A stretch of DNA of 25,488 bases from Oscillospiraceae bacterium (GTDB lineage: Bacteria; Bacillota_A; Clostridia; Oscillospirales; Oscillospiraceae), in NCBI GenBank assembly GCA_017545325.1, contig JAFWOX010000021.1, forward strand, positions 1-25,488, given 5' to 3'. The notes beneath the pieces are model-generated. The model was not told the DNA's origin. It searched no databases and saw only the letters and a program-made list of their open reading frames with translations. Both the position numbers and the translations under genes were made by a program. Shown here one piece after another: positions 1-7,636 of the stretch. Every line of letters starts with the position of its first letter. Positions within the stretch are counted from its first letter, which is position 1.

Positions 1-401
1 AGAGAAACCGGGGAAAGAGCGCGGCAGGGGTGTTCCCCTACACCCCCGATGCGCAGGGCGCTGAAGCGAAGGGGGCAAAGGTTCGACGATAAACAAGCGG
101 GTGCGGAACGTCAGCTTGCCGGCTTTGAATCTGCTTGGCAATAGTCGTTTGCTTTTCAGGGTGCCCTTCGCCGCACCGGCGCAGGGACGATCGCTGCCCT
201 GGCTTCCCTTGGGGCTGCGAAGCAGGGGCGCTGGAGTGAATGACATGCCGGTGGCATGTCAGAGCCGCGCCTGACTAAGGTACGCACACGTCCCGGCACG
301 GGGCCCTCGCGCGCAGAATGAGCCGCAGCGAGAAGGCAGACCGCGCGGCGGGGACAGGCTGTCTGCGTCGGGGGCGGAAGCAGCCGGGAATCGGGTTTAT
401 C
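1..401. other. non-coding structured stretch, no gene seen
   Basis: No convincing coding region is present on either strand; the open frames are short, low-complexity and arginine/proline rich, as expected from GC-rich non-coding DNA. Several inverted repeats are visible: a 7-bp stem at 27-33/40-46, an imperfect pair at 66-77/161-170, and a perfect 9-bp hairpin at 241-261. I looked for tmRNA, RNase P and SRP RNA landmarks and did not recognise any. It may be the edge of an intergenic or mobile repeat, but this is not established. Confidence 0.5.
241..261. repeat. perfect 9-bp hairpin with 3-nt loop
   Basis: TGACATGCC at 241-249 is the exact reverse complement of GGCATGTCA at 253-261, with GGT as loop. 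No T-tract follows on either strand, so it is not an obvious intrinsic terminator. It could be a protein-binding palindrome or part of a structured RNA. Confidence 0.6.
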
Positions 402-402
402 C

Positions 403-435
403 AAAAAACGGGCGTCCGCAGATGCGGGCGCCCGT
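403..435 (-). terminator. intrinsic terminator of the metallophosphoesterase gene
   Basis: A 12-bp stem (408-419 with 424-435, loop AGAT) lies about 42 nt beyond the stop codon of the minus-strand gene and is followed on that strand by six T residues (A-run at 403-408). One pair is an A-C mismatch on the minus strand, so the stem is good but not perfect. Confidence 0.8.
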
Positions 436-477
436 CGCTTTCGTTATGCTGCCGGATCAGGTCCGGTCATTGGGGAT

Positions 478-3000
478 TCAGGGGATCAGCAGGACCTGGC
501 CGACGAAGATATACTTGGGATTCTTGATGACGCCCTTGTTGGCCGCATAGATCACGTCCCACTTGAGGCCGGTGCCATAGTACTTCTGGGCGATGCGCCA
601 CAGGGTATCCCCGGCCACGACCATGTAGAACGTGCCCTCGGTCTCCTCGGGCTCGGCAGGCTGCTCGGGCTCCGCGGGTGCCTCAGGCTCGGCCGGAGCT
701 TCAGGCTCAGCCGCGCCCTTGACGGTGACCACGGTGGCGGCAAGACCAATGCCCTCGGCCTTCACGGCCACATAGTAGGTCCCGCCGTACGGGAAGGTCA
801 GGTCGAAGGCGCCGTTCACGGCGTCAACGCCGGTATCCTGCAGGGCGTCCAGGCTCTTGCCGCAGTATACGTCCCCGTCGATGGCATAGATCTCATAGAC
901 GTTGGACTCGTTGAAGTGCCAATACGCGGCGTCGAAGGCTACGGCGTCGCCGGCCTCCGCCTCCGCCGTGAAGGGCTTCAGGAAGCTGGTGGAAGCGCGG
1001 TCCGCCTCATCCTCATAGGTCAGAACATAGTAGCAGTTGCCAGGCTCCAGGGCGGTGGAGGCGGAAACATAGCCCTTGGAGGAGTTGGTGGCCATCAGCC
1101 AGGTGTTCTCGGTATCCAGACCCCAGACGTTGGCCAGATAGCCATACCCGGCGGAGGCAACCTTGGTCTCCACGGGGCACTCCGCGTCCTGCAGCGCCTG
1201 GAGGGCCTTGATGCCGGTGATGCCCTTGGTATAGGGCACAGGGTACATGAGGATGGGGGTGCCGCTCTTGCCCACGGCGATGCCATCGGCCAGCTGTACG
1301 GTCAGATACACATAGTTGGGATCCCGACCCGTATCGTAGCGGTAGCCAGCGGTGACCAGCATATTGTTGGTGACGGGAGTCGTCTCATCGAAGGGAACCG
1401 CGAAACAGTCGTCCCAGTAGTACCAGCCGGTGAAGACATAGCCGTCGAAGGCCTTTACTTCGGGGAGCTGGAGGGTGCCGCCGTCCTCAACATACCGGCT
1501 GTCATAGACCTCATACTTCACGCCATCCCGGAAGCGGACCAGCCAGGGAGCCTCTACGCCCATTTTTTCCCCGCTGAGGGTGTAATAGGTGTAGCTCAGC
1601 TTCTTATCCGCGCCGATGTTGACGATCAGGCCCTTGTTCATGGTGGCGGCACTGCCGGCCTCGGGGCCGGTGTACTCGGTATCGGCTGTGCAGCCGGCGG
1701 CCAGATAGGTGAAGTTCAGCTTGACCGCCGTGCCCTCGGGACCGGTGACGATCTCATCCCCGGGAAACTTGGGGTCATAGTAGAAATCGTCAAAATTGGA
1801 GTGATTGTGGCCCCAGAGCACCACCAGGTTATCATGGGTGTTCAGCACGTCGATGAGCGCGGCGGCGCTCTTCATGTACCGCTCCTCGGCGCGGCCGGAG
1901 GTGGGGTCAACGGCGTTCCAATAATGGATGGGGAAATGGGTCAGGATGAAGATGGGGATATCGGTGGGGGCTGTGGCCAGGTATTCCGCCAGCTCGGCGA
2001 TATCCGCCTCGTCATAGTCATAGCTGAAGGTTTTGGCGATCTCGCCGCTGCCGAAGCAGTAGATGATGTAGTCCTCGGTGCGGACCGCCTCGCCCACCTG
2101 CATCAGGCGCTTGGCGGCGTCCACCTGGTCGAAGAGCGCAGCATAGTTGCCGCCGGCGGAGGGGAACCATTCATGGTTGCCGTGGGTATAAACAGCGGAG
2201 CCCACCTTGCCCTCGGCGATCTGGGAATCCATGTAGTCCATGATCTCCCCGGTCCACTGCCAGAACTGGTCCACATTGGCATAGGCGGAGCCCATATCGC
2301 CGCAGAAGCCCATGCTGTCGATATACCCCACGTCTGCCTCGGCGGCCTCCAGCCAGGTCTTCAGGTTCAGGTTCTTGCCGTCATAGTGGACGTCGGAGGT
2401 GAAAGCCAGGTTGATGGAGCCGTCCGCGCCCTTCACGGCGCTCTTGACGATGGTTTCGGGCTCGGGATAGTCGACCTTGACCTTCTCCGTGGAAACGGCT
2501 TCGCCCCGGCCAAAGATCAGGACCTTGCAGGCATCCTCCAGGGCGCCCTGATCGAAGGCGGCGCCGTCGAAGGTCATGTAGTACTTTCCGCCATGGAGGG
2601 CGATGGTCTGGGTCTCGGCGTCATAGTCGAAACCGCGGCCGCCGGAATAGGTCATGAACCCGCCGGACCCCGCAAAGATATAGCTCCCGGGGCTGGCAAG
2701 GCTCTCCACCGTGGTGGTCGGATCATCGAAGTGGGCGATCCAGATGACGGCGTCCGGCGCGTCGGCGATCTGTCCGTCCGCCACGCTGACCTCCTGGGCG
2801 CCCAAGCCGTCCTCGCCATTCGAGAGAGCAAAATACTTTCCGTCGGCTTCGGTGACGATGACGTACTCCCGGCCGTTGGTCAGGGCCGTGTCCGCCTCAA
2901 ACGGGCCCTCCGCCGCACTGACCATTAGGGCGCCGCTCATGAGCGAAACCGTCAGGGCCAGCGTCAGCAGGAGGGCTAAGAATTTTCTGCCAGTTTTCAT
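478..3000 (-). CDS. secreted metallophosphoesterase with C-terminal LysM domain
   Basis: This 840-aa exported protein should hydrolyse phosphoester bonds outside the membrane while held on the cell wall. Residues 1-30 form a signal peptide (MKTGRKF, long Leu/Thr/Val core, VSAA). Residues 31-165 are an unassigned beta-rich region. The calcineurin-like domain starts near 198 with the metal ligands in order: D203 and H205 (SDVHYD), D235 (CGDMG), N275-H276 (GNHEW), then THFPIH and GHNH. A segment resembling Listeria-Bacteroides/InlB repeats follows (FDGYVFTGWYYWDD), then a Pro/Glu/Ala repeat linker (PEAPAEPEAPAEPEQP), and a final ~48-residue LysM peptidoglycan-binding module (VVAGDTLWRIAQKYYGTG). 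The ATG has AAAGGAGA upstream (3007-3014). It appears monocistronic with its own terminator. Substrate is unknown; 5'-nucleotide or phospholipid head groups are possibilities. Confidence 0.88.
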   Translation of the reverse strand: MKTGRKFLALLLTLALTVSLMSGALMVSAAEGPFEADTALTNGREYVIVTEADGKYFALSNGEDGLGAQEVSVADGQIADAPDAVIWIAHFDDPTTTVESLASPGSYIFAGSGGFMTYSGGRGFDYDAETQTIALHGGKYYMTFDGAAFDQGALEDACKVLIFGRGEAVSTEKVKVDYPEPETIVKSAVKGADGSINLAFTSDVHYDGKNLNLKTWLEAAEADVGYIDSMGFCGDMGSAYANVDQFWQWTGEIMDYMDSQIAEGKVGSAVYTHGNHEWFPSAGGNYAALFDQVDAAKRLMQVGEAVRTEDYIIYCFGSGEIAKTFSYDYDEADIAELAEYLATAPTDIPIFILTHFPIHYWNAVDPTSGRAEERYMKSAAALIDVLNTHDNLVVLWGHNHSNFDDFYYDPKFPGDEIVTGPEGTAVKLNFTYLAAGCTADTEYTGPEAGSAATMNKGLIVNIGADKKLSYTYYTLSGEKMGVEAPWLVRFRDGVKYEVYDSRYVEDGGTLQLPEVKAFDGYVFTGWYYWDDCFAVPFDETTPVTNNMLVTAGYRYDTGRDPNYVYLTVQLADGIAVGKSGTPILMYPVPYTKGITGIKALQALQDAECPVETKVASAGYGYLANVWGLDTENTWLMATNSSKGYVSASTALEPGNCYYVLTYEDEADRASTSFLKPFTAEAEAGDAVAFDAAYWHFNESNVYEIYAIDGDVYCGKSLDALQDTGVDAVNGAFDLTFPYGGTYYVAVKAEGIGLAATVVTVKGAAEPEAPAEPEAPAEPEQPAEPEETEGTFYMVVAGDTLWRIAQKYYGTGLKWDVIYAANKGVIKNPKYIFVGQVLLIP

Positions 3001-3264
3001 CCTTATTCTCCTTTACATATAAAAATAATATACTTCCCAAAAAGACCGCCTCCCCTTTCCGCGGGGAACTCCAAATGAGGATCGGCTCGCGAAGAGAAGA
3101 GACAGAAATTTCAGACAAATAAACAAGCGTTGGACATCCCCGATTTGTCAAAGATGCCAACAACTGCATTATATCGTCTGCACCGGGAAAAGACAATAGA
3201 TTTTTGTAACTTTTTCTCCTAATTTCATTATCCCTATTTCTCATTCGAGAAAGGCGGCTTTTCT

Positions 3265-3293
3265 TTGCCTTTGCCGCTTATCTGTGCTATAAT
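3265..3293 (+). promoter_or_regulatory. sigma-A type promoter of the membrane-protein gene
   Basis: TTGCCT (3265-3270) and TATAAT (3288-3293) are separated by exactly 17 nt, with a TG two bases before the -10 hexamer. It lies 33 nt upstream of the ATG at 3327. The rest of the AT-rich gap 3001-3264 must also hold the divergent promoter of the metallophosphoesterase; a TTGACA on the minus strand (3146-3151) has no good -10 partner, so I do not call that one. Confidence 0.75.
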
Positions 3294-3326
3294 GCATAAA
3301 AATCCGACATACGGAGAGGAGTATGC

Positions 3327-4244
3327 ATGAATATGGACAGAGTCATGAAGCACACCCGCCGGCAATGCCTGTTTGCCCTGTTCAGTGCCCTGTGCGTGGT
3401 CGTCTGCGTCTGCATCGGCGTGACCATGAACCTGACGACCCTGCATGACGAGAATTTCGACCACATGGGGCTGCGTACCTTCTGCATGTTCACGGTGAAT
3501 TCCAATATCCTGGCCGCCGCAGCCATGGCCATGGTCCTTCCCTACACCCTGGACGGCCTCCGGACCCACAATTACCATATGCCCCGGTGGATCGTAGTCC
3601 TGGTCTACGCCGGGGTCACGGCGGTATCCCTCACCTTCCTTATCTCCCTGTTCATTCTGGCCCCGGTGAAGGGCTTCCTGCTGATCTTCTCCGGCTCCCG
3701 CTTCTTCCTGCACGGCGTCTGCCCCATCCTGGCCTTCGTGGCCTTCTGCTTCTTCATGAGCGAAAAGCGTCTGACCCTTCCGGACTCCCTCCTGGCCCTG
3801 ATCCCGGTGGCGGTCTACTCCGCCCTCTACTACATCATGGTGGTGGTGATCGGGGAGGAGAACGGGGGCTGGAACGACTTCTACGGCTTCCTCACCCGGC
3901 TTCCCCACTGGGTCCCCCTGACTCTGATCCTTCCCCTCACCTTCGGCATCGCCTCGGTGATCCGGATCCTGCATAACCGGAGCTTCACGCAGCGGAGGGA
4001 GGACGAGGCCGCTTACTATAAAGAGGCCTTCAGCCAGGCGGACATCCGGAAGATCGTCGGCGCCCTGGCCCGGTCCCACAGCGCCAACATGAAAAACGCG
4101 GATATCCTGATCCCCACCCGGGTCATCACCATCATGCTGGAGAACAACGAGGGGGACTGCACCATGGAGGAGCTCTGCCAGCTCTACCTCCGGGAATACA
4201 TGGAGAACAGCGACGTGATGAAGATCGACAAAATGTGGATCTGA
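3327..4244 (+). CDS. multi-pass membrane protein, Pr6Pr-like, function unknown
   Basis: This 305-aa protein has about six hydrophobic segments between residues 13 and 215, followed by a soluble C-terminal tail of about 90 residues rich in charged amino acids. The pattern around FCMFTVNSNILAAAA, with a polar FT..SN signature at the start of the second helix, resembles Pr6Pr/FAR-17a-like bacterial membrane proteins. This is a resemblance from memory, and no catalytic residues are evident. The cytosolic tail (SQADIRKIVGALARSHSANM onward) is not one I recognise. Start chosen at the ATG after AGAGGAG (3315-3321); a second in-frame ATG lies two codons on. It is transcribed alone from the promoter just upstream. 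Confidence 0.75.
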   Translation: MNMDRVMKHTRRQCLFALFSALCVVVCVCIGVTMNLTTLHDENFDHMGLRTFCMFTVNSNILAAAAMAMVLPYTLDGLRTHNYHMPRWIVVLVYAGVTAVSLTFLISLFILAPVKGFLLIFSGSRFFLHGVCPILAFVAFCFFMSEKRLTLPDSLLALIPVAVYSALYYIMVVVIGEENGGWNDFYGFLTRLPHWVPLTLILPLTFGIASVIRILHNRSFTQRREDEAAYYKEAFSQADIRKIVGALARSHSANMKNADILIPTRVITIMLENNEGDCTMEELCQLYLREYMENSDVMKIDKMWI

Positions 4245-4261
4245 GACGGCTTCCCTCCGCG

Positions 4262-4289
4262 TTGACAATGCGGGGGGAGACATGATACT
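4262..4289 (+). promoter_or_regulatory. candidate promoter of the M16 peptidase gene
   Basis: A consensus TTGACA (4262-4267) is followed after 16 nt by GATACT (4284-4289). The -10 match is 4 of 6. It sits 18 nt after the stop codon of the upstream gene and 67 nt before the peptidase ATG, giving a short leader that contains the hairpin at 4308-4331. Confidence 0.55.
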
Positions 4290-4307
4290 ATTTTCCCATA
4301 AACCATG

Positions 4308-4331
4308 CCCCGGGCCGGGACAGGCCCGGGG
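4308..4331 (+). promoter_or_regulatory. perfect 9-bp GC hairpin in the peptidase leader
   Basis: CCCCGGGCC (4308-4316) pairs fully with GGCCCGGGG (4323-4331) around the loop GGGACA. It is followed by ACAATTTTG, a weak T-run. It ends 12 nt before the AGGAG ribosome-binding site. It could be the terminator of the upstream membrane-protein gene or an attenuator/stability element of the peptidase message; the sequence does not decide. Confidence 0.55.
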
Positions 4332-4356
4332 ACAATTTTGAACAGGAGCAAAAACG

Positions 4357-7245
4357 ATGCAGCTGAACGAAGTGATCGCAGGTTTTCGGGCGACGCGTAT
4401 CCGCCCCCTGGAGGAGCTGGGGGGACGGCTGGTGGAGATGGAGCATCTGGGCACCGGGGCCAAACTCTGCTGGCTGGACCGGCCGGATGAGAACAAGGCC
4501 TTCTCCATCGCCTTCAAGACCCTGCCGGAGGATTCTACCGGCGTATTCCATATTCTGGAGCATTCGGTGCTCTGCGGCTCGGACAAGTATCCGGTGAAGG
4601 AGCCCTTTGTGGAGCTGCTGAAGAGCTCCGTGCAGACCTTTCTGAACGCCCTCACCTTCCCGGACAAGACCGTCTACCTTGTGAGCACCCGGAACGACCG
4701 GGATTTTCTCAACCTGATCGACGTGTACCTGGACGCGGTGCTCCACCCCGCCATCTACCATAAGCCGGAGATCTTCCGGCAGGAGGGCTGGCGGTATGAG
4801 GGGGAGGGGGACCAGCTCTGCTACCAGGGCGTGGTATTCAACGAGATGAAGGGCAGCATGGCCTCCCCTATGAGCGTCCTGGCCCATGAGACCAACGCCC
4901 TCCTCTACCCGGACAACTGCTATCGCTTCAATTCCGGCGGGGACCCCGCCTGCATCCCGGATCTGACCTATGCGCAGTTCCTGGCCAATCACCGGAAATA
5001 CTATCACCCCTCCAACTCCCGCATCTCCCTGGTGGGCAGCGTGGACCTGGAGCCGGTGCTGGAGAAGATCGACTCCTTCCTCTCCGCCTTCACCCGTCAG
5101 GAGGCGGATTTCCCCATCCCCATGCAGAAGCCGGTGGCGGCGGTCACCCGGGTGATCCCCTACGAGATCGGCCCGGAGGAAAGCACCGAGAAGCGCACCC
5201 TGATCGGAGCCACCAAGCTCATCGGCGCCTATGACGAAACGGAGAAGCTCTTTGCCGCCGCCGTGCTGGTGGATTACCTGGCGGGGGACAACGAAGCCCC
5301 CCTGAAGCGGGCGGTGCTGGACAGCGGCCTCGCCCAGGACTTCATCCTGGAGCTGGACAGCGGCGTTCAGCAGGCGGCCCTCTCCTGGATCGCCATGAAT
5401 ACCGAGCAGGAGCATCTGGAGGCCCTGCGGAAGATCCTGCGGGATACCCTGACGAAGCTCGCAGAGGAGGGGCTGGATAAGGCACGGCTCTCCGCCTGCT
5501 TCCACCGCGACGCCTTCAACAAGCGGGACCGGGAGGGGGGCTGGGCCCCCAGGAGCCTGCTGGAGGCTGTGGGCATGCTGGATACCTGGCTGTACGGCGG
5601 CGACCCGGCGGAGGCGCTGATGGTGGAGCCCGTCCTGAAGACCCTGGAAGCCGGTCTGGAAACCGACTTTTTTGAGGGGCTGGTCCGGGAGTTTTTCCTG
5701 GAGGACGCCCATACCGTCACCCTGGTCCTGGTCCCCTCCCGCACCCTGGGCGGGGAAAAGCGGGAGAAGGAGGCCGCCCGGGTCATGGCGGAGACCAAGG
5801 GCTGGACCGAGGCGGACAAGGCTGCGCAGAGGGACCGGGCGGAGAGCCTCCGGCTCTGGCAGCAGACGCCGGACAGTCCCGAGGCCCTGGCCAGTATCCC
5901 CATGCTGAAGCTGGCGGATCTGGCGGAGAAGCCGGAACCCCTGCAGATGACCGAAACAGCGAAGGACGGCGTCCCCGTGATGAAGCACATTACAGGCAGC
6001 GGCATCGCCTTCCTTCGGGCACATTTCCTGGCCTCCGACCTGACGACGGAGGAGCTGAGCAAGCTTTCCATGATGTGCCAGGTGCTGGGGAGCATGGCTA
6101 CGAAAAAGCACAGCCGCAGCGCTCTGCCCCTGGAGATCAAGAACATTCTGGGCCGGGTGAGCTTTTCCCCCGCGGTGCTGCCGGGCTCCGATCCCCGGCA
6201 TTGCCGGGTGATGCTCACCGTCTCCGCCGCCTGCCTGGCGGAGCTGGGCGAAAAGGCCGCCGACCTCCTGGCCGAGCTCCTTACCGAGACCCTTTGGGCC
6301 GACGCCGACCTGCTGCGGGACGTGATGCAGCAGGCCTCCGCCGCCGCCAAAATGACCCTGGCCGGGAACGGGATCAACTACGCCCTCACCCGCGCCCTCA
6401 GCTACCAGACCGCCCACGGCGCCGCCGGGGAGGCCGTCAGCGGCGTCACCTTCCTCCAGTGGCTGGAAAAGACCCTGAACGGAGGGGACGAGGCGCTGAA
6501 GGACCTGCTGGCGGATATGGCCGGGCTGGCAAAACGGCTGGTCAGCCGGGAGCGGCTGACGGTTTCCGTCTCCGAGGCCTTCGGGGATGCAGCTCTGGAC
6601 CGTTTCCTCCGCCTGATCCCAGCCCGGGGCGCAGCCCCGGCCGCCGAGGCCGCCTATCCCCTGGCCGGCATCCGCCGGGAGGGCATCGTCATCCCCGCCC
6701 AGGTGGGCTTCGCCGTCATGGCCACCAGCTTTGCCCTCCACGGCAGGAAGTACAGCGGCAGCATCCCCGTGCTGGCCAACGTGCTGAACTATATGTACCT
6801 GTGGAACGAGATCCGGGTCCAGGGGGGAGCCTACGGCTGCGGCTTCATCGGCCGGGACACCGGGGACGCCGCCTTCTACACATACCGGGATCCCCAGCCC
6901 GTCCGCTCCCTGGGGGTGATCACCCGGGCGGCGGATTTCCTGCGGCAGTTTTGCGCCGCCTCCCCCGACCTCACCGGCTTCATCCTCAGCTCCGTTTCCA
7001 CCCTGGATCCCCTGCGTACGCCGGAGGAGAAGCTCACCGCGGCGGAGACCCGCCGCTTCCTGGGCATCACCCAGGAGGAGATCGACCGGCGCTATACCGC
7101 CCTGATCCACACGACGCCGGAGGACCTGCTGGCCCTCATGGGGATCCTGGAGGATATCGCCGGGGACGACGCGGTATGCGTGGCGGCGGGCAAGGACCTG
7201 CTGGACGCCTGCGGCGATCGGATCACCGGGACCATCACGGTATAA
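4357..7245 (+). CDS. M16C family zinc peptidase, presequence protease (PreP/Cym1) type
   Basis: This 962-aa cytosolic zinc peptidase should degrade short unfolded peptides inside a closed two-half chamber. The inverted zinc motif HILEH (H65, E68, H69) is followed by the third ligand E163 in VVFNEMKG, with the wide spacing typical of the M16C/PreP branch. The M16C-associated middle region spans roughly residues 440-700. The C-terminal half keeps the Arg/Tyr substrate-binding segment EIRVQGGAYGCGF. Length matches bacterial PreP homologues of about 970 aa, and no signal peptide is present. AGGAG (4344-4348) precedes the ATG by 8 nt. It has its own promoter and a strong terminator, so is probably monocistronic. 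Family assignment is firm; the physiological substrate is not known. Confidence 0.93.
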   Translation: MQLNEVIAGFRATRIRPLEELGGRLVEMEHLGTGAKLCWLDRPDENKAFSIAFKTLPEDSTGVFHILEHSVLCGSDKYPVKEPFVELLKSSVQTFLNALTFPDKTVYLVSTRNDRDFLNLIDVYLDAVLHPAIYHKPEIFRQEGWRYEGEGDQLCYQGVVFNEMKGSMASPMSVLAHETNALLYPDNCYRFNSGGDPACIPDLTYAQFLANHRKYYHPSNSRISLVGSVDLEPVLEKIDSFLSAFTRQEADFPIPMQKPVAAVTRVIPYEIGPEESTEKRTLIGATKLIGAYDETEKLFAAAVLVDYLAGDNEAPLKRAVLDSGLAQDFILELDSGVQQAALSWIAMNTEQEHLEALRKILRDTLTKLAEEGLDKARLSACFHRDAFNKRDREGGWAPRSLLEAVGMLDTWLYGGDPAEALMVEPVLKTLEAGLETDFFEGLVREFFLEDAHTVTLVLVPSRTLGGEKREKEAARVMAETKGWTEADKAAQRDRAESLRLWQQTPDSPEALASIPMLKLADLAEKPEPLQMTETAKDGVPVMKHITGSGIAFLRAHFLASDLTTEELSKLSMMCQVLGSMATKKHSRSALPLEIKNILGRVSFSPAVLPGSDPRHCRVMLTVSAACLAELGEKAADLLAELLTETLWADADLLRDVMQQASAAAKMTLAGNGINYALTRALSYQTAHGAAGEAVSGVTFLQWLEKTLNGGDEALKDLLADMAGLAKRLVSRERLTVSVSEAFGDAALDRFLRLIPARGAAPAAEAAYPLAGIRREGIVIPAQVGFAVMATSFALHGRKYSGSIPVLANVLNYMYLWNEIRVQGGAYGCGFIGRDTGDAAFYTYRDPQPVRSLGVITRAADFLRQFCAASPDLTGFILSSVSTLDPLRTPEEKLTAAETRRFLGITQEEIDRRYTALIHTTPEDLLALMGILEDIAGDDAVCVAAGKDLLDACGDRITGTITV

Positions 7246-7266
7246 CCCCTTCGGATAAACGAAAGA

Positions 7267-7290
7267 GCCGCCCACCCGGGCGGCTTTTTT
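7267..7290 (+). terminator. intrinsic terminator of the M16 peptidase gene
   Basis: GCCGCCC (7267-7273) and GGGCGGC (7278-7284) form a perfect 7-bp stem with loop ACCC, followed directly by six T residues. It lies 21 nt after the stop codon. Confidence 0.92.
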
Positions 7291-7368
7291 CTTGGGAATA
7301 CGGGGAAGAACGCTCTTCGTTTCCAAGCTTCAGCAGGGCGTCGCTGACTCTGATGATCCGCTGCGGCG

Positions 7369-7587
7369 GGGAAGGAGGGATCCCTCATCAGTCATCCGCC
7401 TTGCGTGGGACGGCGTCTGACAGCTTCCCCCGAGGGAAGCCAGTCCGCACGGCGGGGACGGGGAACGAAGGACAGGAGACGGGGATGCGCGGCGAAAAAT
7501 CGGACGCGGGAACGAACAGTTCCCCCGGCTTCCCCTGGAGGAAAAGCCGAAGCGCGGCGCCTGATGAGGGGCGTATTGCTCCTTCCC
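7369..7587. repeat. MITE-like intergenic element with terminal inverted repeats
   Basis: About 219 bp bounded by inverted repeats: GGGAAGGAG (7369-7377) matches CTCCTTCCC (7579-7587), and just inside CCCTCATCAG (7382-7391) matches CTGATGAGGG (7561-7570). Further in, a CTTCCCCC...GGGAAGCC segment (near 7421-7442) has an inverted counterpart near 7528-7550, so much of the element could fold back on itself. There is no coding capacity. The CCCTCATCAGTC and GACAGCTTCCCCCGAGGG words are, from memory, common in intergenic repeats of Oscillospiraceae genomes. It sits between two convergent genes, and nearly the whole 390-nt gap (7246-7636) is this element plus two terminators. Confidence 0.65.
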
Positions 7588-7601
7588 TTTGTCTGCAGGC
7601 T

Positions 7602-7634
7602 GAGAGCCGCCCGGGGTGGGCGGCTCTCCTTTTT
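7602..7634 (+). terminator. strong hairpin in convergent gap, probably bidirectional terminator
   Basis: GAGAGCCGCCC (7602-7612) pairs perfectly with GGGCGGCTCTC (7618-7628) around GGGGT. The T-tract (CTTTTTC) follows on the plus strand, so the intrinsic signal faces rightward. The stem also lies only 9 nt past the stop codon of the minus-strand hydrolase and may end that transcript less efficiently. Confidence 0.7.
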
Positions 7635-7636
7635 CT

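Noticed and set aside
916..2928. 670-aa plus-strand open frame opposite the metallophosphoesterase
   Set aside because: Gly/Val/Ile/His-rich shadow; the minus-strand gene has a signal peptide and all metal motifs.
3123..3151. Minus-strand TTGACA upstream of the metallophosphoesterase as a promoter
   Set aside because: At 16-19 nt spacing no acceptable -10 hexamer follows.
4288..7326. 1012-aa minus-strand open frame opposite the M16 peptidase
   Set aside because: It is a GC-rich shadow: low-complexity Gly/Gln/Leu/His composition, no domain, and the plus strand encodes a full peptidase with intact motifs.
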